Source: Exiguobacterium sp. J17977 (GTDB lineage: Bacteria; Bacillota; Bacilli; Exiguobacteriales; Exiguobacteriaceae). Taken from it: a stretch of 64,000 nt of DNA. Position 1 is the stretch's first letter, and the number at the start of each line of letters is the position of its first letter. A program made the position numbers and the translations under genes. The notes under the pieces are model-generated. The model was not told where the DNA came from, searched no databases, and saw nothing but the letters and a program-made list of their open reading frames with translations. The DNA is taken from NCBI RefSeq assembly GCF_018616375.1, contig NZ_JAEQBB010000004.1, forward strand, positions 292,538 through 356,537, in the 5' to 3' direction. Shown piece by piece: positions 33,973 through 42,259 of the stretch.

Positions 33973-35283
33973 TTAACGGTCGATCAGTTGTGCCGTGACG
34001 AGCGCCTTGGCGACGAGTTGCGTCCCTTGCGTCATCTCGACATCGACTTTCCCAAACTTCCGGCCCAGGTCGAACACGTTGGCCGAGACGCGGATTTGAC
34101 TCTCGATTTGAATCGGCTTCATGAAGTAGACCGTGATATTCTCGACGACAAGGTCGCCTTTTTTCATATGGCGTAGACTGCGGGTCGCCCCTTCGACGAG
34201 CAACGTCGTCAACACCCCTGACGACGCCGTCCCCATATGGCTCGTCATCTGTGGCGCAACCTCGACGGTGAATGCCGTCCCGTTCGAAGCCGGGTCTTCT
34301 TTCAACTGGTTCGTGATCATGTTGTCGAACGTCTCACCGACTTGCGGTTGACGGTTGGCAAGCTGGAGCGCCTTCAACACGTCTTGGCGGCTGATGATGC
34401 CGAGCAGACGGCCATAGTTGTCGACGACCGGCAGCATCTCGATGCCTTCCCACACCATTTGGTGGGCCGCATTGGTGACACTCGTCTGAACGCCGACCGT
34501 GATCGGGCTCTTCGTCATCACTTTCTCGATCTCGGTGTCATGCGGCCGGTCGAGCAAGTCTTTCGCCGTGATGACGCCGACGACTTTCATCTGCTCGTCG
34601 ATGACGGGATAGCGGTTATGTTTCGTCCGCTCGTTCAGTTCATGCCACCGTTTGACCGTATCGTCCACTTTCAAATAGAACGTGTCGTGTAGCGGGATGA
34701 CGATATCCGAGACGAGTAGAATCTCTTTTTTAATCAAACGGTCATAGATGGCCCGGTTAATCATCGTCGCGACGGTGAAACTGTCATACGACGTCGAGAT
34801 GACCGGCATGTGATACTTATCGGCCATCCGTTTCACTTCATCGGTCGTGTCGAATCCGCCCGTGATTAATACGGCGCCGCCGGACTGGAGCACGAGTTCA
34901 TGCGCCTTTTCCCGGTTCCCGATGATGACGAGTGAGTCGACGTCGATATACCGCATCATCGCCTCAAGCTTCATCGCCCCGATGACGAACTTCGAGAGCG
35001 TCTTATGGAGCCCGTCTCGGCCACCGAGCACTTGCCCGTCGACGATGTTGACGACTTCCGCGAACGTCAGCTTCTCGATATTCTCTTTATGTTTACGCTT
35101 GATGCGAATGGTGCCGACCCGTTCAATCGTCGAGACGAAGCCTAAATTCTCCGCTTCTTTGATGGCTCGATACGCGGTTCCCTCTGATACCGCCAATTCT
35201 TTCGCGATTTGGCGGACCGAAATTTTAGATCCGACATCGAGCGACTCGATATGTGCTATGATCTGTTCATGTTTTGTTGTCAT
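33973..35283 (-). CDS. ytoI: CBS and hotdog domain regulatory protein (YtoI-like)
   Basis: A 436-residue multidomain protein: N-terminal winged helix (about 1-60, VRQIAKELAVSEGTAYRAIKEAENLGFV), DRTGG-like domain (70-190, GGAVLITGGFDTTDE), two CBS modules (190-310, RYPVIDEQMKVVGVIT and MLPVVDNYGRLLGIISRQD), and a C-terminal hotdog thioesterase-like domain (315-436). This is the layout of YtoI. It probably senses an adenine nucleotide or CoA-related ligand, but the target is unknown. The start at ATG 35283 has AAAGGGA 8 bases upstream. Confidence 0.93.
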   Translation of the reverse strand: MTTKHEQIIAHIESLDVGSKISVRQIAKELAVSEGTAYRAIKEAENLGFVSTIERVGTIRIKRKHKENIEKLTFAEVVNIVDGQVLGGRDGLHKTLSKFVIGAMKLEAMMRYIDVDSLVIIGNREKAHELVLQSGGAVLITGGFDTTDEVKRMADKYHMPVISTSYDSFTVATMINRAIYDRLIKKEILLVSDIVIPLHDTFYLKVDDTVKRWHELNERTKHNRYPVIDEQMKVVGVITAKDLLDRPHDTEIEKVMTKSPITVGVQTSVTNAAHQMVWEGIEMLPVVDNYGRLLGIISRQDVLKALQLANRQPQVGETFDNMITNQLKEDPASNGTAFTVEVAPQMTSHMGTASSGVLTTLLVEGATRSLRHMKKGDLVVENITVYFMKPIQIESQIRVSANVFDLGRKFGKVDVEMTQGTQLVAKALVTAQLIDR

Positions 35284-35383
35284 GTCACGAGTCCCTTTCC
35301 TCAATACATTTTCTGTCATCCTCAGTATACTGTATCAGTCGTTCTTCTTCAAACTGTACTACTGAAATTGTGACATTTCCTTT

Positions 35384-35405
35384 CCGTTTTGGAAAACGGT
35401 ATAAT
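35384..35405 (+). promoter_or_regulatory. Palindrome adjoining -10 of the Xaa-Pro peptidase gene
   Basis: The 16-base inverted repeat CCGTTTTGGAAAACGG (35384-35399) touches a consensus -10 TATAAT (35400-35405). No good -35 is seen, so a protein bound at the palindrome may activate or repress. Confidence 0.5.
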
Positions 35406-35444
35406 GAGACAGAACGCCAACGAACGAGAAGGAAGGGAAACGAG

Positions 35445-36542
35445 TTGAATCAACGAACCAACCATATTGCACAATCTTTGGCCACTAAAGGATTAGACGC
35501 CGCTTTCGTCACGTCGAAAGCATCGGTCTTTTACTTTTCGGGAGTATATGCCGAGGCGCATGAACGGCTCATCGCCATTCTCGTCTTGAAAAACGGCACG
35601 ACCGCTCTCGTCTGTCCGGCACTTGAAAAAGGAATCGTCGAGGCGAGCGACTGGAATGGTGATATCGTCACATACATGGACCACGAAAACCCATGGGACA
35701 AAGTCGTCAAACTGTTCCTCGACCAACAGATTATTCCCGAGCGTATCGGGATTGAAGGCGAGCACTTGACGTATAACCGTGTTGAACAGCTTCGCGCCGG
35801 CTTTGCCGGTCTGTCGATCGTCGACTTGACCGACGAGCTACAGGCGCTCCGCATGATTAAGTCACCGGACGAGGTCCGCTTGATGAAACGCGCCGCCGAA
35901 CTCGCCGATATGGCGATTGAAGCCGGGATTCGCGCCTTGCGCGAAGGCGTGACCGAGCTCGAGGTCATCGCCGAAATCGAATATGCGATGAAGAAACAAG
36001 GTGTCCGCGAGATGTCGTTCGACACGCTCGTCTTATTCGGCGAGAACAGTGCCGATCCGCATGGCGTGCCCGGCAACAACCGCTTGAAGAAAGGCGATTT
36101 CGCCTTGTTCGACCTCGGCGTCATCTGGCAAGGATACGCCTCGGATATCACACGCACCGTCGTTTACGGCGAAGCGAGTACGAAACAACGTGAGATTTAC
36201 GAAACTGTCCTCAAGGCCGAAGAAGCCGCCATCGAGATGGCAAACGTCGGTACGACGCTCGGCTCGATCGATATCGCGGCCCGCCAAGTCATCACATCGG
36301 CCGGCTACGGCGAATACTTCACGCATCGCGTCGGACACGGAATCGGCATCGAAGTGCACGAATTCCCATCGATGGCTGCCAACAACGATATGACGGCCCA
36401 AGTCGGGATGACGTTCACCGTTGAACCAGGCATTTATCTTCCTGGCGTCGGCGGCGTCCGCATCGAGGACGACATCGTCATGACCGAGAGCGGTCCCATC
36501 TTGTTGACGAGTTATCCGAAGACGCTCCAAGAAATCAATTGA
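35445..36542 (+). CDS. M24 family Xaa-Pro peptidase
   Basis: A 365-residue metallopeptidase that cleaves Xaa-Pro bonds in dipeptides or peptide N-termini. The N-terminal creatinase-like domain (1-125) precedes the pita-bread domain with all five metal ligands: the Asp pair in FDLGVIWQGYASDITR, His in VGHGIGIEVHEFP, Glu in TVEPGIY and Glu in GVRIEDD. The start is TTG at 35445, just after GAAGGAAGGG; the frame is open upstream without another good ribosome site. It is monocistronic, ending in a terminator. Prolidase versus aminopeptidase P activity cannot be decided. Confidence 0.93.
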   Translation: MNQRTNHIAQSLATKGLDAAFVTSKASVFYFSGVYAEAHERLIAILVLKNGTTALVCPALEKGIVEASDWNGDIVTYMDHENPWDKVVKLFLDQQIIPERIGIEGEHLTYNRVEQLRAGFAGLSIVDLTDELQALRMIKSPDEVRLMKRAAELADMAIEAGIRALREGVTELEVIAEIEYAMKKQGVREMSFDTLVLFGENSADPHGVPGNNRLKKGDFALFDLGVIWQGYASDITRTVVYGEASTKQREIYETVLKAEEAAIEMANVGTTLGSIDIAARQVITSAGYGEYFTHRVGHGIGIEVHEFPSMAANNDMTAQVGMTFTVEPGIYLPGVGGVRIEDDIVMTESGPILLTSYPKTLQEIN

Positions 36543-36550
36543 GTCAACAA

Positions 36551-36578
36551 AAAGACCAGCCGCGCGCGGCTGGTCTTT
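36551..36578. terminator. Bidirectional terminator
   Basis: AAAGACCAGCCGC-GC-GCGGCTGGTCTTT perfect hairpin between two convergent genes, with A and short T tracts. Confidence 0.85.
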
Positions 36579-36585
36579 GTCATGG

Positions 36586-37308
36586 TCAATAAAAGAGTCG
36601 GAACATGACGTCACGTTGTGGCACATCATTCCGTTCCATCGTTTCAAGAAACGCCCGCTTATCATAACGGACCGACCGCGGATGGATGGATAACCCTGTC
36701 TCATCCCACTCGAGGATGCCGTAACGGGCCAAGTCGTCGCGAGCAACACCGAGCGCACCGGGGTTGAAATAGTGTTTCGCCTCATCTTTGAACACGTGCT
36801 CCGGATGATGATGCCCGAAACAGATGACGTCCGCCTCATACGCCCCGTACAGCGCCTGCATGTTCGATAGCGTCGCCTCGACGATATCATGGAACGGTTC
36901 CTCGGTGATCGGCACGCCTCGTCTCTCGGTCGGGATATGATAATGGATACCGAACACCCGCGTACCCTCGACATCGCGTTCGATTGTGCGGGGCAACTTG
37001 AACAGCTCATCCGCATAGGCGGGTTTTAGCGTGCGTGCCACCCACTCATGGTGTGGTCTCGTGTGGGCATAGCTTTCGGGGTGCCCGTTCCCGGCCAACA
37101 GGGAGAGAACCGCCTCATCGTGATTGCCGGTGATCATGCGCACGCCGCGGTCGAGCAGACGTGCCATCACTTCGTTCGAGTCAGGCCCCATCGCAATCAT
37201 ATCGCCCAAACTCCAAATCTCGTCGACCTGCTGGCGGTCGAGCTCGGCCAGCACGGCATCGAGTGCGTGGACGTTCCCGTGGATATCGGTCAACATGGCC
37301 AATTTCAT
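36586..37308 (-). CDS. Calcineurin-like metallophosphoesterase
   Basis: A 240-residue phosphoesterase of the YfcE/MJ0936 type. The dimetal motifs are complete: DIHGN (D8, H10), SLGDMI, GNHDEAV, IHYH and GHHHPEH. It probably hydrolyses a phosphodiester or phosphomonoester; the substrate is unknown. The start at ATG 37308 follows GGGAGGGAACCAC. It is 13 bases from the SDR gene and likely in the same transcript. Confidence 0.9.
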   Translation of the reverse strand: MKLAMLTDIHGNVHALDAVLAELDRQQVDEIWSLGDMIAMGPDSNEVMARLLDRGVRMITGNHDEAVLSLLAGNGHPESYAHTRPHHEWVARTLKPAYADELFKLPRTIERDVEGTRVFGIHYHIPTERRGVPITEEPFHDIVEATLSNMQALYGAYEADVICFGHHHPEHVFKDEAKHYFNPGALGVARDDLARYGILEWDETGLSIHPRSVRYDKRAFLETMERNDVPQRDVMFRLFY

Positions 37309-37321
37309 GTGGTTCCCTCCC

Positions 37322-38047
37322 TTATTTTCGATATTGATGGACGACGTTAACACCGCCGGTCACATCAATCACAGCACCTGTGACCATGTCGGAGTCGCGC
37401 GCGAGCAGGAACAGAATCATGCGGGCGATGTCTTCACCCGTCCCGTGCCGTCCGACCGGCGTCTGGTCGTCCGGTTCGGCCGCTTCGATTCGCATCTCTT
37501 TTTGCGCGCCGACGATATTACCCGGATTGATCATATTGGCCGTGATGCCGTGCGCCGCTTCCTCGAGCGCGACCGATTTCGTCAAACTGACGAGCCCTGT
37601 TTTAGCGGCTGCGAACGCAGACCGATGAATCCAACCCGGTGCCGTCCCGCTCTCCGGGAAGCCGTACGTGATGATGCGGCCGAACCGTTTCGTCCGCATG
37701 CTCGGGATGGCCCGGCGCATCAACCAAAACGAGGCCGACAAGTTGCCTGTGATGACCTCGTCCCATTCGTCGTCCGTCAAGTCGACGAGACACTTCCGTT
37801 CAAAGATGTATGGCCCGGCATTCAAGATGAGCGCGTCCGGCTCTCCGAATTTGGCCACTGCCTCTTCATATCCATTTAGGACAGCCTCGCGGTCCGTCAA
37901 CGGGGCCTCAACCATATGTAGCCGTTCATGCTCCCAGTCGATCGGCTTTCGCTGCAAGACGCTGACGTGCCAACCTTCCTCCAATAATCGTTCCGTCACA
38001 ATGCGGCCGATCCCTTTCGCACCAGCCGTGATGACTACATGTTTCAT
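37322..38047 (-). CDS. SDR-family protein with altered active site
   Basis: A 241-residue Rossmann-fold protein of the short-chain dehydrogenase family. The nucleotide motif TAGAKGIG (7-14), the NAG of strand 4 (76-78) and structural Asn (GNLSASF) are present. The catalytic Tyr of YxxxK is Phe (F145-AAA-K149, codon TTC) and the usual catalytic Ser of strand 5 is not visible (IITYGFPESG). Normal SDR redox chemistry is therefore doubtful; it may bind NAD(P) for another purpose. AGGAGGG precedes ATG 38047. It shares a palindromic intergenic region with the divergent usp gene. Confidence 0.85.
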   Translation of the reverse strand: MKHVVITAGAKGIGRIVTERLLEEGWHVSVLQRKPIDWEHERLHMVEAPLTDREAVLNGYEEAVAKFGEPDALILNAGPYIFERKCLVDLTDDEWDEVITGNLSASFWLMRRAIPSMRTKRFGRIITYGFPESGTAPGWIHRSAFAAAKTGLVSLTKSVALEEAAHGITANMINPGNIVGAQKEMRIEAAEPDDQTPVGRHGTGEDIARMILFLLARDSDMVTGAVIDVTGGVNVVHQYRK

Positions 38048-38114
38048 CGTCATCCCTCCTCTGTATCATCTTACCCGTTCCGCCTGCCCATTTCCAAACT
38101 TCAACCTGTTCCAT

Positions 38115-38145
38115 CAGAAAGTTGTGAAAATTTCACACATTTCTG
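38115..38145. repeat. 31-base interrupted palindrome between SDR and usp genes
   Basis: Arms CAGAAAGTTGTGAAA and TTTCACACATTTCTG around a central A pair at 13 of 15 positions. The inner part TGTGAAAATTTCACA is perfect. It lies between divergent starts, about 85 bases before usp. Confidence 0.7.
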
Positions 38146-38230
38146 AAAGAACCGGGCGTGAATTTAGACAGAAGTGGTATACTATACATGTAAGCCGCAC
38201 GTACATTTCAAGCGAAAGGTTGGGATTTAC

Positions 38231-38668
38231 ATGGCAATTGTCTACAAACATATTCTATCTGCCGTCGACGGCTCGAAAGAGGCCGAACGCGCATTTGAAA
38301 CAGCAATCGACGTCGCCCTTCGAAACGATGGCAAACTGTATATCGGTCACGTCATCGATACACGGACATTCGCCACGGTTGAAGCGTATGACCGGACGAT
38401 TACCGAGCGTGCCGAGACGTATGCGAAAGAACTGCTCGAGGATTACGTCAATCGCGCGAAAGAACGAGGCGTCAAAGAAGTGGAGACGGTCATCGAGTAT
38501 GGTTCTCCGAAAGTGACGATCGCTAAAAAGATTGCACCGAATCACGACATTGATCTTATTATCTGTGGAGCGACCGGATTGAACGCCGTCGAACGCTTCT
38601 TCATCGGTAGCGTCTCTGAAAGCATCGTCCGCTACTCGAAGTGTGACGTTCTCATCGTCCGCCAATAA
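38231..38668 (+). CDS. Universal stress protein
   Basis: A 145-residue UspA-fold protein. It starts IVYKHILSAVDGSKEAERA and ends with the ATP-binding motif GATGLNAVERFFIGSVSESIVRYSKCDVLIVR (G-x2-G-x9-G-S), so nucleotide binding is expected. Such proteins help survival under starvation or redox stress. The ATG at 38231 fits the family start; upstream, an extended -10 TGGTATACT lies near 38178. A large palindrome further upstream may bind a regulator. It ends at a terminator. Confidence 0.93.
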   Translation: MAIVYKHILSAVDGSKEAERAFETAIDVALRNDGKLYIGHVIDTRTFATVEAYDRTITERAETYAKELLEDYVNRAKERGVKEVETVIEYGSPKVTIAKKIAPNHDIDLIICGATGLNAVERFFIGSVSESIVRYSKCDVLIVRQ

Positions 38669-38675
38669 CGAATCA

Positions 38676-38703
38676 AGGGCCAGCGTGCATGCGTTGGCCC
38701 TTT
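38676..38703 (+). terminator. Terminator of usp gene
   Basis: AGGGCCAGCG / CGTTGGCCCT hairpin followed by TTTC, shortly after the stop codon. Confidence 0.75.
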
Positions 38704-38716
38704 CGTGTGGAGTCGC

Positions 38717-39739
38717 TTATGACATCAAGTCGTCGGTCGGCCGAACCGTCTCAGCCGCCAGATTGCCGAACTCACGAAGATAATCGAGATATCGGGCGCC
38801 ACCATAGTTATAGCGCTTGTTATACATCCTGACGACGACGGCTCGATAGGCGGGAATGACCAATAACAACGGCCCGGTGTTCCCTAGAATTTGATACGAC
38901 CCAGCTGGTACAACCTCCCCTAGTTCGCTCCACGCTTTCGGTTCGCCCTGGACATACCAGAACAATCCGTTTGTCGGGAACGTCGCGTTAGCATATTCAG
39001 GGCTTTGAATCGAGGTCGCGAGACGAATCACTTCTGTCGGCACAATCTGAACTCCATGATGACGTCCGTTGTTCAAATGAAGATTACCCCAGGCCGCGAA
39101 TTCTCGCGCAGTCGTATGTAGGTTCGAGCCCATCCCATCATCAAAAGGATACAATTTATACGACGCTTCCTCACCAGGGTCGTCCACGACTTTGACGAGA
39201 CTTGATGCCGCTTGAGTCGCCCACTCTGTTCGCGTGAGTCCCATCGGCTGAAACACACGCTCTCTTAATAATTGAGTGAAGTCATATCCGTACAACTGTT
39301 TAAACAACTCCGTCATGATTTCGACGTTCACGCCCTGATACGCCCATCCTTCACCTGCATCAAACTCCCGAAATATGAAACCCGTCTCATTCCGGTTCAA
39401 TCCGTGCGAGTGCGTGACCAAGTGCCGAATCGTCGTCCCTCGAAACGTGTCCACGTCATACCGCTCAAAATAATCAGAGACCAAATCGTCGAGATGCCGA
39501 ATCTTACCTTCAAATAATGCATAGGCAATCGCCAGTCCCAAATAGCTTTTACGGGCCGAAGCGACGTTGAACATCGAATTGACGTCAATCGCTTTTGCAT
39601 CATGATTCGAATGGAAGCCTTCATAATGTTCGAACACGATGCGATCGTCTTGCAGGACTAGCAACGCGGCGGCACTGCTTTGATTCAGGCGCTGTACCTC
39701 CTTAACATATGAGATCAACGTTTCGTAAGTCGTCTCCAC
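38717..39739 (-). CDS. Serine hydrolase of the class C beta-lactamase family
   Basis: A 340-residue protein with a beta-lactamase/PBP-like fold. The nucleophile motif SxxK is S61-ARK64. The second motif is Y-Q-G rather than the usual YxN, and HTTA replaces KTG, so substrate class is unclear (esterase, D-aminopeptidase or scavenging hydrolase). No signal peptide is seen, so it is probably cytoplasmic. The start is GTG at 39739, close after GGGGGAAGG. Base use looks somewhat more AT-rich than the flanking genes, which may reflect transfer. Confidence 0.85.
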   Translation of the reverse strand: METTYETLISYVKEVQRLNQSSAAALLVLQDDRIVFEHYEGFHSNHDAKAIDVNSMFNVASARKSYLGLAIAYALFEGKIRHLDDLVSDYFERYDVDTFRGTTIRHLVTHSHGLNRNETGFIFREFDAGEGWAYQGVNVEIMTELFKQLYGYDFTQLLRERVFQPMGLTRTEWATQAASSLVKVVDDPGEEASYKLYPFDDGMGSNLHTTAREFAAWGNLHLNNGRHHGVQIVPTEVIRLATSIQSPEYANATFPTNGLFWYVQGEPKAWSELGEVVPAGSYQILGNTGPLLLVIPAYRAVVVRMYNKRYNYGGARYLDYLREFGNLAAETVRPTDDLMS

Positions 39740-39851
39740 GTCACCTTCCCCCTTTCAACCTGCATACGATTTTCTCGCTTAACATTCAATTTCCTTCTTC
39801 TCAAATCGTCACTCCCCGATTCCCATCCGGTGCAATCCGTTTCAACACATC

Positions 39852-39880
39852 AAAAAGGGCCATCGCAACTGCGATAGCCC
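39852..39880 (-). terminator. Terminator of the 3D-domain gene
   Basis: Minus strand: GGGCTATCGCAGTTGCGATGGCCC followed by five T residues. Confidence 0.85.
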
Positions 39881-39892
39881 CTCGTTCACATA

Positions 39893-40489
39893 TTATAATA
39901 CTTTGACAGTAACCGTCTTGCGACCGAAGTTGATGGCCGCACTTTGTGAGTACATCAAGATGTCGATTTTGTTTCCTTTAATGGCGCCGCCTGTGTCAGC
40001 CGCCGTGTACGTGCCCATCAACTTCCCGCCGACGTACACTTGTACTTTCTTACCGAGCGGGATGACGCGTGGGTCGACAGCGACGACGTTACGTTTTTGT
40101 GCCCGGACGTTCCAGCCTAATGCCGTCACTCCTGAACATCCTTTGCAATATGGTGTGTAAGCCGATGCGTTCATCGTATATGTTTTCACACTAGCCTTCG
40201 CGACCGGCGCTTTCACGGTGCGTAAGTACTTTGTAGCGATCCAACCAGCCTTGCCTTTGTAGTTGACGCGAATCCAAGCTCCTTTTGAGCCGGTGCGTTG
40301 AAGTTGTTGTCCTTTATTGATTTTCCCAATCACTTTACCGTTGAGCGTCCCTGCCGAGCGGACATTCAATCCATTGACTTGGCTTTGTACGTATACTTTT
40401 GAAGACGCCTCAACTTGTTGTTGTTGGGGTAAGAGCATAGCGAGTGTCATGACCGTCAGTAGTAAGACCGTTCCAATTTTTTTGAGCAT
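39893..40489 (-). CDS. Secreted SH3b and 3D domain cell-wall protein (YocH-like)
   Basis: A 198-residue exported protein: signal peptide (about 1-28, ending VEASS), a bacterial SH3 domain (32-90, GLNVRSAGTLNGKVIGKINKG) that binds peptidoglycan, and a C-terminal 3D domain (105-198) with the three-Asp pattern including AADTGGAIKGNKID. 3D domains resemble lytic transglycosylase MltA folds; YocH-type proteins act as muralytic enzymes. A WalR-like box lies about 175 bases upstream, fitting control of wall turnover. It is monocistronic. Confidence 0.92.
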   Translation of the reverse strand: MLKKIGTVLLLTVMTLAMLLPQQQQVEASSKVYVQSQVNGLNVRSAGTLNGKVIGKINKGQQLQRTGSKGAWIRVNYKGKAGWIATKYLRTVKAPVAKASVKTYTMNASAYTPYCKGCSGVTALGWNVRAQKRNVVAVDPRVIPLGKKVQVYVGGKLMGTYTAADTGGAIKGNKIDILMYSQSAAINFGRKTVTVKVL

Positions 40490-40875
40490 GTGGTTTGTCC
40501 TCTCCTAGTCGGTGTGTGTGTTGTAAGTTCGTGTTGTCGAATCTGTGGTGCTGTTCCAGTTGAAACATGTCGTATCGATTACGGAATGTTTCGTCCAGAT
40601 AACTATATGACGAATCGTATGACCGTGCGTTTACAACTAAAATTCATTTGAGTGTCAGCAAAGTTACGATTACATTACAAAAACGCCATCTTTTAAGGGA
40701 AGATGACGTCTTTCATAAAAAACTTCATGTTTCGTCATATTAATTCCCAATTAAAGGGATTAATATGACTCGATTGTTACTGAAACGATGGTTTCTAACG
40801 CTTAATGTTACAAACGAGCACATTCGATTCAGTCCATTGTCACAAAAACGGCTCTGCCCGTAAGCCAAAAGCACT
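40490..40875. other. Gene-free region with regulatory elements
   Basis: No coding sequence is supported here. It contains the upstream region of the 3D-domain gene with a WalR-like site (40663-40679), and an AT-rich inverted repeat at 40736-40775 (TCATATTAATTCCC / GGGATTAATATGA, one bulge) that no neighbouring gene explains. The ackA terminator begins at 40876. Confidence 0.6.
40663..40679 (-). promoter_or_regulatory. WalR-like box upstream of the 3D-domain gene
   Basis: Minus strand TGTAAT-N5-CGTAAC against the consensus TGTWAH-N5-TGTWAH, one mismatch. B. subtilis yocH, encoding a similar protein, is a known WalR target. Confidence 0.5.
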
Positions 40876-40912
40876 AAAAAACGCCCATCCCAGATGAATC
40901 GGGGACGGACGC
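40876..40912 (-). terminator. Terminator of ackA
   Basis: Minus strand: GCGTCCGTCCCC / GGGATGGGCGT hairpin followed by six T residues, after the ackA stop codon. Confidence 0.88.
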
Positions 40913-40921
40913 TGTAACAAC

Positions 40922-42133
40922 TTAAACGTGTGACTCGACGAGGTTGGCGATGCGGACCGTGTCGCGCGCGATGACCAATTCTTCGTTCGTCGGGATGATG
41001 ATGACTTTGACCGGTGAGTGCGGATAGTTGATGAACAACTCTTTACCGCGTGCTCCGTTGTTGAGTGATGGGTCCCAGTAGACGCCCATGAACTCAAGGC
41101 CACGAAGGATGCGCTCACGGATGACGTCAGAGTTTTCTCCGACACCAGCTGTGAAGATGATCGCATCGACACCGTTCATCTCTGCCGCATATTGACCGAT
41201 GTAGCCGTGGATGCGGTTCGAGAAGATTTTGAGCGAGATTTCGGCACGGTGGTTCCCTTCAGACGCTGCTTGCTCGATGTCACGCAAGTCACTCGAGATA
41301 CCCGAGAGACCGTAAACACCCGACTCTTTGTTCATGACGTTCAATACGTCTTCAGCCGACTTGCCAGTCTTCTGCATCAAGAACGGGATGAGGGCCGGGT
41401 CAAGTGATCCCGAGCGCGTTCCCATCGTAATCCCTTCGAGTGGCGTGAAGCCCATCGTCGTATCGATCGAACGACCGCCGGCAACCGCTGCGATTGACGC
41501 ACCGCTACCGAGGTGGCACGAGATTAAACGAAGGTCTTCAAGCGGACGGCCGAGAAGCTCTGACGCACGTTGTGTGACATACTTGTGGCTCGTTCCGTGG
41601 AAACCGTATTTCCGGACGCCGTGCTCCGTGTAGTACTCGTACGGAAGACTATACAAGAAGTTCTCTTCCGGCATCGACTGGTGGAACGCCGTGTCGAAGA
41701 CCGCGACTTGCGGCACGTTCGGTAAAATCGTTTGGAACGCACGAATCCCCGTCAAGTTTGGCGGGATGTGGAGCGGTCCGAGTTCGACGAATGATTCGAT
41801 GTTCTTCATGACTTCATCGTCGATGACGACCGAATCCGCGTACAATTCTTTTCCGTGAAGGACACGGTGACCGACGCCAGCAATTTCATCGAACGACTGG
41901 ATGATATCAAGGTCGATCAATTTTTCGAGCGAGAGCTCGACCGCTTCTTTATGTGAATGAAGCGGCGTGACGATATGGAACTTTTGTCCTTCGCCATATT
42001 TAATCGTGAAGATCGCATCTTCTTTTCCGACACGCTCGACGAGCCCGACGGCGAGCATCTTCTCAGATGGCATCTCGAGAAGTTGGAACTTTAATGACGA
42101 ACTACCTGCGTTGACTGCCATAATTTTTGTCAT
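40922..42133 (-). CDS. ackA: Acetate kinase
   Basis: Converts acetyl phosphate and ADP to acetate and ATP in overflow metabolism. The 403-residue protein has the [11 protein letters not shown] phosphate motif, [11 protein letters not shown] with catalytic Asp, [11 protein letters not shown] and [11 protein letters not shown], all as in the family. The start at ATG 42133 has AGAGGTG 6 bases upstream. ytxK lies 127 bases upstream in the same direction, as in Bacillus. I could not find a convincing cre in its leader. Confidence 0.98.
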   Translation of the reverse strand: MTKIMAVNAGSSSLKFQLLEMPSEKMLAVGLVERVGKEDAIFTIKYGEGQKFHIVTPLHSHKEAVELSLEKLIDLDIIQSFDEIAGVGHRVLHGKELYADSVVIDDEVMKNIESFVELGPLHIPPNLTGIRAFQTILPNVPQVAVFDTAFHQSMPEENFLYSLPYEYYTEHGVRKYGFHGTSHKYVTQRASELLGRPLEDLRLISCHLGSGASIAAVAGGRSIDTTMGFTPLEGITMGTRSGSLDPALIPFLMQKTGKSAEDVLNVMNKESGVYGLSGISSDLRDIEQAASEGNHRAEISLKIFSNRIHGYIGQYAAEMNGVDAIIFTAGVGENSDVIRERILRGLEFMGVYWDPSLNNGARGKELFINYPHSPVKVIIIPTNEELVIARDTVRIANLVESHV

Positions 42134-42259
42134 GTCATACACCTCTTACCTTTCGATTTAAACACGAGTCTTTATCTGTTCTCTCAAAAACCGATAACTG
42201 TATCATAATGAAGATACTTGATATGGCATATGTTTTTCAAGTCTTTTGCCCAATAAAAA

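Noticed and set aside
36033..37016. 327-codon minus frame across the Xaa-Pro peptidase and phosphoesterase genes
   Set aside because: It spans a terminator and two strongly supported genes and shows Arg/Ser-rich shadow composition.
37124..37879. 251-codon plus frame opposite the phosphoesterase and SDR genes
   Set aside because: Shadow of two real genes, no ribosome site, low-quality composition.
38123..38137. Rex or Fnr binding site
   Set aside because: TGTGAAAATTTCACA has a centre one base too short for either consensus, so no assignment is made.
42134..42259. cre in the ackA leader
   Set aside because: A TGAAAAACATATGCCA stretch lacks the central CG and has the wrong length.
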